Position numbers and translations under genes: made by a program
The notes under the pieces: generated by a model
Told to the model about the DNA's origin: nothing
The model's database searches: none
What the model saw: only the letters and a program-made list of their open reading frames with translations
In this document: one piece after another, positions 35,994-45,242 of the stretch
Layout: every line of letters starts with the position of its first letter
Numbering within the stretch: the first letter of the stretch is position 1
DNA from: Bradyrhizobium sp. PSBB068
GTDB lineage: Bacteria > Pseudomonadota > Alphaproteobacteria > Rhizobiales > Xanthobacteraceae
DNA length: 64,000 bases
Direction of reading: 5' to 3'
NCBI GenBank assembly: GCA_016839165.1
Contig: CP069300.1
Span: 1,240,001-1,304,000 of the forward strand

Positions 35994-36320
35994 CTCTTTT
36001 TTCTCCCTCGCCCCGCTCTTGCGGGGAGAGGGTTGGGGTGAGGGGCCGTCTCCGCGAGTTGTGATCGTCGTGAGACCTGTACCCCCTCACCCGAAATTCA
36101 AGCTGCGCTCGAATTTCGACCTCTCCCCGCAAGCGGGGCGAGGTGAAGGACGCCGCGCTGCTGCGCGTTCACGCGCGCCGCGATAACGACCTTCACCACA
36201 ACAATGTGAAATTTCCGCGCGCTGCGATGAAAAACCGTCACTCGCAACCTCGGCGCGAGCAGTCTAACCTTCCGCGCGCCAGGCCGGATCAACGGCCGGC
36301 CAACAGAGTGGGAGGATGCG
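35994..36320. other. intergenic region with repeat family B
   Basis: 327 bp. The left half is a family B repeat (36003-36146). The right half must contain the promoter for the SMP-30 gene; the only clear element is GGGAGGATGCG, its ribosome site, directly before the ATG. Confidence 0.5.
36003..36146. repeat. interspersed repeat family B copy 1 (CTCTCCCC type)
   Basis: Outer CTCCCTCGCCCCGCTCTTGC and inverted CTCTCCCCGCAAGCGGGGCG, with inner GGTGAGGGG/CCCCCTCACCC arms. Copies lie at 37554 and 51851. The element is intergenic in all three places. Confidence 0.8.
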
Positions 36321-37544
36321 ATGACACGTCAAGAGCGGCGCGATCCGAACGTTTCACGACGAGCACTTGTCCAGGGATTGGCGGTGGGGGCGGCCGCTGC
36401 CGCAACCGGCGTCGGTGGCGCGCTGGCCCAGAACGCGCCCGCGCCGGTGGGGCCACCGACAACCATCACCAGCCCGCCGCGCGACTTCAGTCCGCGCGGC
36501 GCGCCGACCACCTATTTCTGGGACCCCGACATCATCGCGGTCGATCCGTCCTTCAACGACCTGGCCCAGCCCAACACCTCGATCAAGCGGCTTTACACCG
36601 GTCTGTTGTGGGCGGAAGGCCCGGCCTGGAGCTCGCAGGGCCGCTATCTCTTGTGGAGCGACATCCCCAACAACCGGCAGATGCGCTGGTCGGAGGATGA
36701 TGGCCATGTCAGTGTGTTCCGCATGCCGTCGAACTACTCGAACGGCAATTCGTTCGACTTCCAGGGCCGCCAGCTGTCCTGCGAGCATCTCACCCGCCGC
36801 GTGACGCGCTACGAGAATGACGGCACTGCGACCGTGCTTGCCGATTCCTACAACGGCAAACGGCTGAACTCGCCGAACGACATCGTCGCGCATCCGGACG
36901 GCAGCTACTGGTTCACCGATCCGCCCTATGGCGGCCAGCTCTATGAGGGCGAGCCCGACGCGGCCGGCGGACCGAGCAACTCCGCCGGCAAGCTCAATCC
37001 CCGGATCGGCCAGCCGGCGGGCTTCGTGCCGGCCAAGCGCGAGCTGCCGACCAATTGCTATCGTATCGACCCATCCGGACGCGTCGATCTCGTGGTGAGC
37101 GAGGATCAGGTGCCGGATCCGAACGGAATCTGCTTTTCGCCTGATTACAAGAAGCTCTATGTGGTCTCGACCGGCAAGGGACCGGGCGACACCGGGGCGG
37201 GCGGCAAGGGTGACGTGTTCGTGTTCGACGTCGGCGCCGACAACAAGCTGTCCAACGGCAAGCGGTTCAGCGATTTCACGATCGACGGCGTAAAGTGCGG
37301 GCCGGACGGCATCCGCTGCGACGTCAACGGCAATGTCTGGTGCTCGAGCAATGCCGGCCGCGCCGTCGGCTACAATGGCGTGACGTGCTGGTCGCCGGAA
37401 GGCAAGCTGCTCGGCCGCATCCGGCTGCCGGAGGTCTGCGGCAACATCACCTTCGGCGGCCCCAAGCGCAACCGCCTGTTCATGGCCGCAAGCCAGTCGC
37501 TCTACGCGGTCTACACCGCGACCCAAGGCGCCGGGCCGGCGTGA
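36321..37544 (+). CDS. Tat-exported SMP-30/gluconolactonase family protein
   Basis: A 407-aa periplasmic six-bladed beta-propeller lactonase. Tat signal: SRRALVQGLAVGAAAAATG, with twin Arg at about residues 13-14 and cleavage after LAQN. SMP-30 landmarks with calcium/active-site residues: LLWAEGPAWSSQGRYLLWSD (Glu ligand), RLNSPNDIVAHPDGSYWFTD (Asn/Asp ligands) and PDGIRCDVNGNVWCS. The family opens sugar lactones such as gluconolactone; the substrate here is not determined. It is probably a single-gene unit bounded by family B repeats on both sides. Confidence 0.9.
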   Translation: MTRQERRDPNVSRRALVQGLAVGAAAAATGVGGALAQNAPAPVGPPTTITSPPRDFSPRGAPTTYFWDPDIIAVDPSFNDLAQPNTSIKRLYTGLLWAEGPAWSSQGRYLLWSDIPNNRQMRWSEDDGHVSVFRMPSNYSNGNSFDFQGRQLSCEHLTRRVTRYENDGTATVLADSYNGKRLNSPNDIVAHPDGSYWFTDPPYGGQLYEGEPDAAGGPSNSAGKLNPRIGQPAGFVPAKRELPTNCYRIDPSGRVDLVVSEDQVPDPNGICFSPDYKKLYVVSTGKGPGDTGAGGKGDVFVFDVGADNKLSNGKRFSDFTIDGVKCGPDGIRCDVNGNVWCSSNAGRAVGYNGVTCWSPEGKLLGRIRLPEVCGNITFGGPKRNRLFMAASQSLYAVYTATQGAGPA

Positions 37545-37553
37545 TCTAACTAC

Positions 37554-37673
37554 ACCTCTCCCCAGCGGGGGGAGGTCGATTTGCGAAGCGAATCGGGTGA
37601 GGGGGCGCTGCTCCAACGAGAGACCGTAACTCCTCACCCGGCGCTGCGCGCCGACCTCTCCCAAGGGAGAGGT
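37554..37673. repeat. interspersed repeat family B copy 2
   Basis: ACCTCTCCCCAGCGGGGGGA at the left, inverted CCTCTCCCAAGGGAGAGGT at the right, inner GGTGAGGGG/CTCCTCACCC arms. Located between the lactonase gene and the fad operon. Confidence 0.8.
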
Positions 37674-37780
37674 GAATTCGCCATCCCCCGCTACCTGATT
37701 GTCGCACCTCAACTTTCGGAACTGAACGCGCGACCTGCCGTTAACAGACGGCGGCCTGGCCGCGTCAATTTCGCTTTATT

Positions 37781-37798
37781 TGAACAGCGAAGTGTTCA
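37781..37798 (+). promoter_or_regulatory. candidate operator of the fad operon
   Basis: Exact inverted repeat TGAACA-GCGAAG-TGTTCA 64 bp upstream of fadE. The position and dyad form suit a TetR-type fatty-acid regulator. No such regulator gene is adjacent, so the protein that binds is unknown. Confidence 0.45.
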
Positions 37799-37861
37799 CC
37801 GGGGACCGGCACTTTCCGATAGGATTATGCATCCGCGCCGCCGATCCATGAGGACCCCACC

Positions 37862-40129
37862 ATGAGCTTCCGTCGCGATTACCTTTCCAAGCCGATCTTC
37901 TCCTGGGCGCGTGGTGTGCTGCCGACCATGTCGGACACCGAGCGCGAGGCGCTGGAAGCCGGCGACGTCTGGTGGGACGCCGACCTCTTCACCGGCAATC
38001 CCGACTGGTCGAAATTACTGGCCTTCGCGCCGGCCAGACTGACCGACGAGGAGAGCGCCTTCCTGCACGGTCCGGTCGACGAGCTCTGCGCGATGCTCGA
38101 CGAGTGGAAGATCAATTGGGAATGGCGCGATCTGCCGCCCGAGGTCTGGGCCTTCATCAAGGCCAAGAAGTTCTTCGGCATGATCATTCCGAAGGAGTTT
38201 GGCGGCCTCGGCTTCTCGCCCTATGCGCATTCCGAAGTGGTGCGCAAGATCTCGTCGCGCTCGCTGACCGCGGCCGTCACCGTGATGGTGCCGAACTCGC
38301 TCGGGCCGGGCGAACTCCTGATGCGCTTCGGCACCAAAGAGCAGCAGGACCAATGGCTGCCGCGCCTCGCCGCCGGCCAGGACATTCCCTGCTTCGGGCT
38401 GACCAGTCCCGAGGCCGGCTCGGACGCCGCCTCGATGATCGACACCGGGATCATCTGCAAGGGCAATTTCGAAGGCCGTGAGGTGCTGGGCCTGAGGCTG
38501 AACTGGCACAAGCGCTACATCACGCTGGGGCCGGTCGCGACACTGCTCGGCCTCGCCTTCAAGGCCTATGATCCCGATCACCTCGTCGGCAATCAGGAAG
38601 AGCTCGGCATCACGGTCGCGCTGATCCCGACCCATCTGCCCGGCGTCTCGATCGGCCACCGCCATCTGCCGGCGATGCAGGTGTTTCAGAACGGCCCGAA
38701 CTGGGGCCGCGACGTCTTCATCCCGCTCGACTACATCATCGGCGGCCAGGAGAGACTCGGCCAGGGCTGGAAGATGCTGATGACGGCGCTCGCCGCCGGC
38801 CGCGGCATCTCACTGCCGTCGCTGTCGGCCGCCGGCGCTGCCTATGCCGCGCGCACCACCGGCGCCTATGCCCGCATCCGCGAGCAGTTCGGCATTTCCA
38901 TTTCCAAGTTCGAGGGCATCGAGGAGCCGCTGGCGCGCATCGCCGGCACCGCCTATCTGCTTGACGCCGCGCGGCGGCTAACTTGTGCTGCGCTGAACGA
39001 GGGGCACCACCCCGCCGTGATCTCCGGGATCATGAAGCTGCACGCCACCGAGCGGATGCGGATCGCGATCGACGACGCCATGGACATCCATGGCGGCAAG
39101 GCCGTGATCGACGGGCCGCAGAACTATCTCGGCGGGCTCTACCGCTCGGTGCCGGTCGGCATCACGGTCGAGGGCGCCAACATCCTGACCCGCAATCTGA
39201 TCGTGTTCGGGCAGGGCGCGATCCGCGCGCATCCCTATCTGTTGCAGGAGATGAACGCGCTCAGCGAGACCGATCGCGACAAGGGCCTGACGACGTTCGA
39301 CACCGCGTTCTGGAAGCATGTCGGCCACAGCTTCGCGACCATGTTCCGCGCCTGGGGCCGCAGCTGGAGCTTCGGCCTGTTCGCGCCGGCGCCGGATGCC
39401 GGCGATGCGACAGGGTTCTATCGCCAGCTCTCGCGCTATTCGTCGGCGTTCGCGCTGTGCGCCGACATAGCGCTGCTTACGCTCGGTGGTGCATTGAAGC
39501 GCAAGGAGATGCTGTCCGCGCGCTTCGGCGACATCCTGTCTGAACTTTACCTGCTGTCCGCCGCGTTGAAGCGCTGGCAGGACGAGGGCCGGCAGAAGGA
39601 GGATCTGCCTGCGCTCGAATGGTGCATGGCGTCCGGCTTCAAGACCATTGAGAACCGCTTTGCCGAAATCCTCGCCAACCTGCCGAACCGTCCGGTGGCA
39701 TGGCTGCTGAAATTCCTGATCCAGCCGTTCGGCGCCCGCGTCACCGGCCCGTCTGATCGCGTCGTGCATCTGTGCGCGCAGCTCGTGTTGTCGCCATCGG
39801 CGGCGCGCGACCGTCTGACGCCGGACCTCGCCTTTGTCGAGGATGACGGCGGCATCGCGCGACTGGAGAAGGCCTTCCGCCTCGTCACTGCGGCCGAGGA
39901 TGCCGCCAAGCAGCTGCGCGCGGCGCGGCTGCATGACTGGAACGAGGGCGTCAAGAAGGGCGTCATCACCCAGGATGACGGCGAGAAGCTCGCCGCCGCT
40001 CACGAGGCCATCGCCAAGGTCATCGAGGTCGATGATTTTGCGCCGGAGGCGCTGTCCCCGATTTACAAGAAATCCGCCGACGTGCATCAGTTCTTCCAGG
40101 AGCTTGGTGAGCAGAGGGCGGCGAGCTGA
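37862..40129 (+). CDS. fadE: acyl-CoA dehydrogenase, FadE type
   Basis: A 755-aa flavoenzyme for the first beta-oxidation step (acyl-CoA to trans-2-enoyl-CoA). The N-terminal segment is FadE-specific. The central acyl-CoA dehydrogenase domain (about 80-460) contains IPCFGLTSPEAGSDAASM (FAD/substrate loop) and DDAMDIHGGKAVIDGPQNYL. The C-terminal domain of about 280 residues (DUF1974 type) is specific to FadE. It is slightly shorter than E. coli FadE (about 814 aa). It is the first gene of a four-gene operon; the stop overlaps the next ATG by one base. Confidence 0.9.
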   Translation: MSFRRDYLSKPIFSWARGVLPTMSDTEREALEAGDVWWDADLFTGNPDWSKLLAFAPARLTDEESAFLHGPVDELCAMLDEWKINWEWRDLPPEVWAFIKAKKFFGMIIPKEFGGLGFSPYAHSEVVRKISSRSLTAAVTVMVPNSLGPGELLMRFGTKEQQDQWLPRLAAGQDIPCFGLTSPEAGSDAASMIDTGIICKGNFEGREVLGLRLNWHKRYITLGPVATLLGLAFKAYDPDHLVGNQEELGITVALIPTHLPGVSIGHRHLPAMQVFQNGPNWGRDVFIPLDYIIGGQERLGQGWKMLMTALAAGRGISLPSLSAAGAAYAARTTGAYARIREQFGISISKFEGIEEPLARIAGTAYLLDAARRLTCAALNEGHHPAVISGIMKLHATERMRIAIDDAMDIHGGKAVIDGPQNYLGGLYRSVPVGITVEGANILTRNLIVFGQGAIRAHPYLLQEMNALSETDRDKGLTTFDTAFWKHVGHSFATMFRAWGRSWSFGLFAPAPDAGDATGFYRQLSRYSSAFALCADIALLTLGGALKRKEMLSARFGDILSELYLLSAALKRWQDEGRQKEDLPALEWCMASGFKTIENRFAEILANLPNRPVAWLLKFLIQPFGARVTGPSDRVVHLCAQLVLSPSAARDRLTPDLAFVEDDGGIARLEKAFRLVTAAEDAAKQLRAARLHDWNEGVKKGVITQDDGEKLAAAHEAIAKVIEVDDFAPEALSPIYKKSADVHQFFQELGEQRAAS

Positions 40130-41412
40130 TGGCGCGACCAGTCTTTATCGTCGACGGCAGCCGGACGCCGTTCCTGAAGGCGCGCTCCGGTCCCGGCCCG
40201 TTCACCCCGGTCGATCTCGCCGTGCAATGCGGCCGGCCGCTGCTGGCCCGGCAGCCTTTCGCGCCTGATGCATTCGACCAGGTCATCCTCGGCTGCGTCA
40301 ATGTCATCGCCGACGAGATGAACCCGGCGCGGGTCGCGGCGCTGCGGCTCGGCATGGGCGAGCAGATGGTCGCCTTCACCGTGCAGATCAATTGCGGCTC
40401 CGGGATGCAGTCGATCGACACCGGCTATCGCTATATCCGTGAAGGCATCTCCGACCTGATCCTCGCCGGCGGCGCCGAGGCGTTGAGCCACGCGCCGCTG
40501 GTCTGGCCGAATTCCGGCGTGCGCTGGTTCGCTGGCTTTGCCGGCGCCAAGGGGCTGGGCGCCAAGATCGCCGCCGCGCTGAAAGTGAAGCCGAGCTACT
40601 TCAAGCCGATCATCGGCCTCGAGCGCGGGCTGACCGACCCGATCACCGAGCTCAATATGGGGCAGACCGCCGAGAAGGTCGGCCATCTCTTCGGCATCAC
40701 CCGCGCGCAATCCGATGCGTACGCCGCCGAAAGCCATCAGCGGCTGGCGAAGGCGCAGAAAGAAGGCTTCCTCAAGGGCGAGGTCGAGACCGCGTTCTCG
40801 CGCGACGGCAAGTTCTACGACCATGACGACGGCGTCCGCCCGGATTCGACGTCGGACACGCTGGCGAAGCTGAAGCCGGTGTTCGAGCGCCCCTGGGGCC
40901 AGGTCACCGCCGGCAATTCCTCGCAGATCACCGACGGCGCATCCTGGGTGATCCTGGCGTCGGAGAAGGCGATGGCCAAGCACGGCCTGACGCCGAAGGC
41001 CGTCATCCTCGACAGCCAGTGGTCGGCGCTCGATCCCTCGATCATGGGCCTCGGCCCGGTGTTGTCGGCGAGTGCGCTTCTGAAGCGCAACGGGATGACC
41101 TTGCAGGACGTCGAGACCTGGGAGCTGAACGAGGCCTTCGCCACCCAGGTGCTGGGCTGCCTCGCAGCATGGGCTGACGACAAATTCTGCCGCGAGATTT
41201 TGGGACTTGACGGCGCGGCGGGCGAGATCGACCGCGCCAGGTTGAACGTCGACGGCGGCGCGATCAGCCTCGGCCATCCCGTAGGCTGCAGCGGCAACCG
41301 GATCGTGCTGCATCTTGTCAATGCGATGAAGCGGCTCGGCACCAGGCGCGGCGTCGCCACCGAATGCATCGGTGGCGGGCAGGGCGGCGCGATGTTGATA
41401 GAGACGGTGTGA
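40129..41412 (+). CDS. fadA: acetyl-CoA C-acyltransferase (3-ketoacyl-CoA thiolase)
   Basis: A 427-aa thiolase that cleaves 3-ketoacyl-CoA to acetyl-CoA plus a shortened acyl-CoA. The first Cys (acylated) is in QINCGSGMQSI near residue 89. The His is in GGAISLGHPVGCSGNR and the second Cys in TECIGGGQGGAM at the C-terminus, so the catalytic triad is complete. A long loop (residues about 125-165) is typical of the bacterial trifunctional-complex beta subunit. Overlap with fadE suggests co-translation. It could also act as a biosynthetic thiolase, but the operon argues for degradation. Confidence 0.9.
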   Translation: MARPVFIVDGSRTPFLKARSGPGPFTPVDLAVQCGRPLLARQPFAPDAFDQVILGCVNVIADEMNPARVAALRLGMGEQMVAFTVQINCGSGMQSIDTGYRYIREGISDLILAGGAEALSHAPLVWPNSGVRWFAGFAGAKGLGAKIAAALKVKPSYFKPIIGLERGLTDPITELNMGQTAEKVGHLFGITRAQSDAYAAESHQRLAKAQKEGFLKGEVETAFSRDGKFYDHDDGVRPDSTSDTLAKLKPVFERPWGQVTAGNSSQITDGASWVILASEKAMAKHGLTPKAVILDSQWSALDPSIMGLGPVLSASALLKRNGMTLQDVETWELNEAFATQVLGCLAAWADDKFCREILGLDGAAGEIDRARLNVDGGAISLGHPVGCSGNRIVLHLVNAMKRLGTRRGVATECIGGGQGGAMLIETV

Positions 41413-41414
41413 TC

Positions 41415-43511
41415 ATGGATTCACGGATCATGGACCTTCTCGCCGACCGCGTGCTCGAGCTCGGGCCGAAGCCCGCTGCGGACAGCCCGTACAGGAATTT
41501 CAAGCTGACGCGTGACGAGGACGGCATCGCCTGGCTGCTGTTCGACCGCGCCGACACCAGCGCCAACACGCTGTCCGCCGACCTGCTCGAAGAGCTCGAT
41601 GCCATCGTCACGGCGCTGGAGAGCCAGCGGCCGACCGGGCTCGTGGTGCGCTCGGCCAAAAAGAGCGGCTTCATCGCCGGGGCCGACGTCAACGAGTTTC
41701 GCGGCGTCACCGATCCCGGCGCGGTCGAGACCCAGATCGGCCGGGCGCATGCGGTGATCGACCGGCTGGAGGCGCTGCGCGTGCCGTCGGTCGCCGTGAT
41801 CCACGGCTTCTGCCTCGGTGGCGGCCTCGAGGTCGCGCTCGCCTGCCAGATGCGGATCGCGATCGACGACGCGCGGTTCGGTTTCCCTGAGGTGATGCTC
41901 GGCCTGCATCCCGGCCTCGGCGGCACCGTGCGCTTCACCGAGCTGGTGAACCCGATGCAGGCGATGACCTTGATGCTGACCGGCAAGACGATCGACGCGC
42001 GCCGCGCCAAGTCGCTCGGCCTGGTCGATGCCGTCACCCAGGAGCGCCATGTCCGCAATGCGGTGAAGGACGCGGTGTTCGGCCGGCTGAAGCGCGCCAA
42101 GCCGGGTGCGCTCAATTCGCTGCTCAATTTGGGCCCGGTCAGGGGCTTCCTCGCCTCGCGGATGCGTAGCGAGGCCGAGAAGGCGGCGCCGCGCAAGCAT
42201 TATCCGGCGCCCTACGCACTGATCGATCTCTGGGAGAAGCATGCCGGCAACCGTTCGGCGATGCTGAATGCGGAGAAGGCCTCGTTCGCCAATCTGATGG
42301 TGACGCCGACCGCGCAAAACCTGATCCGGGTGTTCTTCCTGCGCGAGCAGATGAAGAAGCTGGCGGGCTCCGGCAACAAGGTTGCGCACGTCCATGTCAT
42401 CGGCGCCGGCGCGATGGGTGGCGACATCGCGGCCTGGTGCGCCAACCAGGACATGCGGGTGACCTTGGCCGACATGAAGGCCGAGCCGATTGCGGGGGCG
42501 ATGAAGCGCGCCTCTGACCTGTTCGGCAAGATCATGCGCAAGAAGATCGATCAGCGCGACGCGCTCGACCGGCTGATCCCCGACATGGACGGCGAGGGCG
42601 TCCGCAACGCCGATCTGATCATCGAGGCGGTGCCGGAAAAGCTCGAGCTGAAGCAGAAGGTCTATGCCGGCCTCGAGCCGAAGATGAAGCAGGGTGCGAT
42701 CCTCGCCACCAACACGTCGAGCATCCCGCTGCAGGATCTGCGCACCACGCTGGCGCGGCCGGAGCGGTTGCTCGGCCTGCATTTCTTCAATCCGGTGTCG
42801 CGGCTGCAACTCGTCGAGGTCGTCAGCCATGACGGCACTGATGCCGCCATGCTCAAGGAGGCGCTCGCCTTCGTCGGCGCCATCGACCGGCTGCCGCTGC
42901 CGGTGAAGAGCTCGCCGGGCTTCCTCGTCAACCGCGCGCTGACGCCGTACATGCTGGAAGCGATGATGATGCTGGATGAGAAGACCGACCAGCGCCTCAT
43001 CGACGCGGCCGCGATCGAGTTCGGCATGCCGATGGGGCCGATCGAGCTTGCCGACCAGGTCGGGCTCGATATCTGCCTCGATGTCGGCGACATGCTGCGC
43101 TCGAAGTTCGGCGACACCTTGCCGCCGACGCCGGCGTGGTTGCGTGAAAAGGTCGCCAGGGGCGAACTCGGTCGCAAGACCGGCAAGGGCTTCTACATCT
43201 GGAAGGATGGCAAGGCGGAGAAGGCGCCGCTGCCGGACACCGGCCCCAAGGTAAGCGATGAAATGATCGACCGCTTGGTGCTGCCGATCTCGAATGTCTG
43301 CGTCGCCGCCTTGCGTGAAGGCATCGTCGACGATCCCGACATGGTCGACGGCGCGATGATCTTCGGCACCGGCTATGCCCCGTTCCGCGGCGGCCCGCTG
43401 AATTACGCGCGCAGTCGCGGCGTTGATAATGTTGTGTCGGCCATGCAATCGCTGATGCGCAAGTTCGGCGGACGATTTGCGCCGGACACCGGCTGGGAGG
43501 GCTTCAAGTGA
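41415..43511 (+). CDS. fadB: fatty-acid oxidation multifunctional protein (enoyl-CoA hydratase / 3-hydroxyacyl-CoA dehydrogenase)
   Basis: A 698-aa bifunctional enzyme. The N-terminal crotonase domain (about 20-260) has the oxyanion-hole segments GFIAGADVNEF and CLGGGLEVALACQ with Glu in FPEVMLGLHPGLGG. The C-terminal part is a 3-hydroxyacyl-CoA dehydrogenase: NAD motif VIGAGAMGGDIAAW near residue 330 and HFFNPVSRLQLVEVV with the catalytic His. It performs hydration and dehydrogenation in beta-oxidation. The ATG at 41415 is 2 bp after the fadA stop; upstream codons in frame lie over fadA. The stop overlaps the next gene's GTG. Confidence 0.9.
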   Translation: MDSRIMDLLADRVLELGPKPAADSPYRNFKLTRDEDGIAWLLFDRADTSANTLSADLLEELDAIVTALESQRPTGLVVRSAKKSGFIAGADVNEFRGVTDPGAVETQIGRAHAVIDRLEALRVPSVAVIHGFCLGGGLEVALACQMRIAIDDARFGFPEVMLGLHPGLGGTVRFTELVNPMQAMTLMLTGKTIDARRAKSLGLVDAVTQERHVRNAVKDAVFGRLKRAKPGALNSLLNLGPVRGFLASRMRSEAEKAAPRKHYPAPYALIDLWEKHAGNRSAMLNAEKASFANLMVTPTAQNLIRVFFLREQMKKLAGSGNKVAHVHVIGAGAMGGDIAAWCANQDMRVTLADMKAEPIAGAMKRASDLFGKIMRKKIDQRDALDRLIPDMDGEGVRNADLIIEAVPEKLELKQKVYAGLEPKMKQGAILATNTSSIPLQDLRTTLARPERLLGLHFFNPVSRLQLVEVVSHDGTDAAMLKEALAFVGAIDRLPLPVKSSPGFLVNRALTPYMLEAMMMLDEKTDQRLIDAAAIEFGMPMGPIELADQVGLDICLDVGDMLRSKFGDTLPPTPAWLREKVARGELGRKTGKGFYIWKDGKAEKAPLPDTGPKVSDEMIDRLVLPISNVCVAALREGIVDDPDMVDGAMIFGTGYAPFRGGPLNYARSRGVDNVVSAMQSLMRKFGGRFAPDTGWEGFK

Positions 43512-43969
43512 CCGACACCCAAGCGCCTGAGACCCAAACGCCTGAAACCCACGTTCACGCCCCGTCGATCAGCGGCAACGAACCGCAGGGAGATCTCTGC
43601 ATCCGCACGCTGGCGATGCCGGCCGACACCAACGCCAATGGCGATATCTTCGGTGGCTGGCTGCTCAGCCAGATGGACGTCGGCGGCGGCGTGTTCGCCT
43701 CCAAGCTGGCGAAGTCCCGCACGGTGACGGTTGCGATCGAGGCGATGAACTTCCGCAAGGCGGTCTATGTCGGCGATCTCGTCTCGGTGCACGCCAATCT
43801 CGTGCGCGTCGGGCGTACCTCGATCACGGTGCACCTCGAAGCCTGGGTGCTGCGCCGCCGTGAGCAGCAGTCGATCCTGGTCACCGACGGCAATTTCACC
43901 TACGTCTCGATCGACGAGCAGGGCCATCCGCAACCGATTCAGCGTGACGGCGCGACGATTTCGACCTGA
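43508..43969 (+). CDS. acyl-CoA thioesterase, YciA-like hotdog fold
   Basis: A 153-aa single-hotdog thioesterase that hydrolyses acyl-CoA to acid and CoA. The helix and active-site segment are DTNANGDIFGGWLLSQMD, where Asn and Asp are the catalytic residues in YciA/acot proteins. It starts at GTG, overlapping the fadB TGA (GTGA). The first 22 residues are a disordered Gln/Thr/Pro segment. Last gene of the fad operon; it may drain or recycle CoA during lipid degradation. Confidence 0.85.
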   Translation: MTDTQAPETQTPETHVHAPSISGNEPQGDLCIRTLAMPADTNANGDIFGGWLLSQMDVGGGVFASKLAKSRTVTVAIEAMNFRKAVYVGDLVSVHANLVRVGRTSITVHLEAWVLRRREQQSILVTDGNFTYVSIDEQGHPQPIQRDGATIST

Positions 43970-44133
43970 ATGCTTTCGCGCCAAGCATGCTGCTGATTCG
44001 GCGCGGGGGGAACGCGTCGAAACTGAGACCGGAGCGCGGCCTGATTGCAAAAACGGCGCTTCGGTTCTCAAATAAACCGAGGAACAAACGTTCAGCGATC
44101 CCGTTGTCGGCCCGGAATAAACCGAGGCCGATA

Positions 44134-44328
44134 ATGTCAGACTGCTACGTCATCGAGGTAAGTTCAGAGATCGCGGGTATCGTGGTGCGCGATACCAAGG
44201 GTTACGAGTTTTTTGCAGCCGCGCACCGCTTCCGCGCCCTCGAAGGCCAGATTTTTCGCAATGCACGTGAGGCCGAGCGCGCCGCGCGACGGCTTGTCAC
44301 CGGGCAAGATCTGCAGCTGGCCTCCTGA
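44134..44328 (+). CDS. small conserved-looking hypothetical protein
   Basis: A 64-aa cytoplasmic protein starting MSDCYVIEVSSEIAGIVVR. No domain recognised; the sequence FFAAAHRFRALEGQIFRNAR suggests a compact beta-alpha fold. GAGG lies upstream at proper distance (GAGGCCGATA before the ATG). Upstream codons in the same frame run through non-coding sequence after the thioesterase. Confidence 0.65.
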   Translation: MSDCYVIEVSSEIAGIVVRDTKGYEFFAAAHRFRALEGQIFRNAREAERAARRLVTGQDLQLAS

Positions 44329-44391
44329 CGCGGCCGGTGCGGTGCGTCATTTGCGTGCGCCGCGAGAGTCTGTATTGATGCATCCGAACTC

Positions 44392-45084
44392 ATGGAAACG
44401 TTTTTTCGGATGTCGCAGACACAAGGTAAAGCACTGCTGTTCGATATCGACGGCACGCTCGCCGACACCGACCCGCTGCATCTGGCAGCGTTCAACCGGG
44501 TGCTCGGCCCGCATGGACACTCCTTCGATCACGCGCGCTTCGGCAGGGAGCTGCAAGGCTTCTCCAACGCATCGATCGGCGAGCGCTTTCTCGCCCACGT
44601 GCCGCCTGAACGCCGCGCCGGCATTCTCAGCGAGAAGGAGCGGATCTTCCGCGAGCTGGTCAGCGGCCAGATCGTGCCGGTGCCGGGATTGATGGCGCTG
44701 CTCGACCGGGCGGATCGCGCCGGCGTGCCGATGGTGGCGGTGACCAATGCGCCGCGCGCGAACGCCGAATTGCTGCTCTCAGGACTCGGCGTCGCGCACC
44801 GTTTCAAGGCCCTCGTGATCGGCGACGAGCTGGAGCATGGCAAGCCGCACCCCTTGCCGTATCTCGAGGGGCTGCGCCTCGCCGGCGCGGCCGCATCCGC
44901 GTCGCTGGCGTTCGAGGACTCGCGCTCCGGCATTCAGTCCGCGACGGCGGCGGGCATCGCGACGATCGGGATGCGAACCGGGCTCAGCCATGCCGATCTG
45001 CTGGCGGCCGGCGCCGTCGCCAGCGCGCGGGCGTTCGATGATCCGGAATTGATCCGCCTGGTTGCGTCGGCCATGACTTGGTAA
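44392..45084 (+). CDS. HAD-superfamily phosphatase (beta-phosphoglucomutase-like)
   Basis: A 230-aa HAD hydrolase with complete motifs: I LLFDIDGTLADTD (nucleophile Asp18, acid Asp20), II VAVTNAPRAN (Thr), III Lys in GDELEHGKPHPLP, IV LAFEDSRSGIQSA (Asp pair region). The helical cap at about 28-95 places it in the phosphoglycolate/beta-phosphoglucomutase-like subclass. The next ATG (44410) is an alternative start. It precedes glpR on the same strand; a role as glycerol-phosphate phosphatase is conceivable but not supported by motif. Confidence 0.8.
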   Translation: METFFRMSQTQGKALLFDIDGTLADTDPLHLAAFNRVLGPHGHSFDHARFGRELQGFSNASIGERFLAHVPPERRAGILSEKERIFRELVSGQIVPVPGLMALLDRADRAGVPMVAVTNAPRANAELLLSGLGVAHRFKALVIGDELEHGKPHPLPYLEGLRLAGAAASASLAFEDSRSGIQSATAAGIATIGMRTGLSHADLLAAGAVASARAFDDPELIRLVASAMTW

Positions 45085-45165
45085 ACCGGCATGCTGCAAC
45101 GCAGTTCTTAACCCCGGCGATGCTTGCTCGTTGACCTCGGTGCCGAACGGCCGCACCATGGGCGA

Positions 45166-45214
45166 GAGCATGATCCGGAAAAGTGGCAACCGGTTTTCCG
45201 AAATGATCATGCTC
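45166..45214. repeat. near-perfect 49-bp palindrome (GAGCATGATC type)
   Basis: GAGCATGATCCGGAAAAGTG at the left and its inverted counterpart GGTTTTCCGAAATGATCATG, then CTC. I know this element as widespread in rhizobial genomes. It ends about 28 bp before glpR and may add a stem to its leader transcript. Confidence 0.75.
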
Positions 45215-45242
45215 CAACCAATTGCCGTTCAAGGGGGCCGCC

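Larger units (their letters stand above)
37545..37861. other. intergenic region upstream of the fad operon
   Basis: 317 bp: repeat family B (37554-37673), then about 100 bp with a TGAACA-N6-TGTTCA palindrome at 37781-37798 and a GAGGACCCCACC ribosome site before fadE. Confidence 0.5.

Noticed and set aside
41421..43448. 675-aa minus-strand frame inside fadB
   Set aside because: Mirror of the two-domain FadB coding frame; no start site or motif.
45166..45214. Considered as a GlpR operator
   Set aside because: The same palindrome is a widespread interspersed element in rhizobia, so position next to glpR is probably coincidence.
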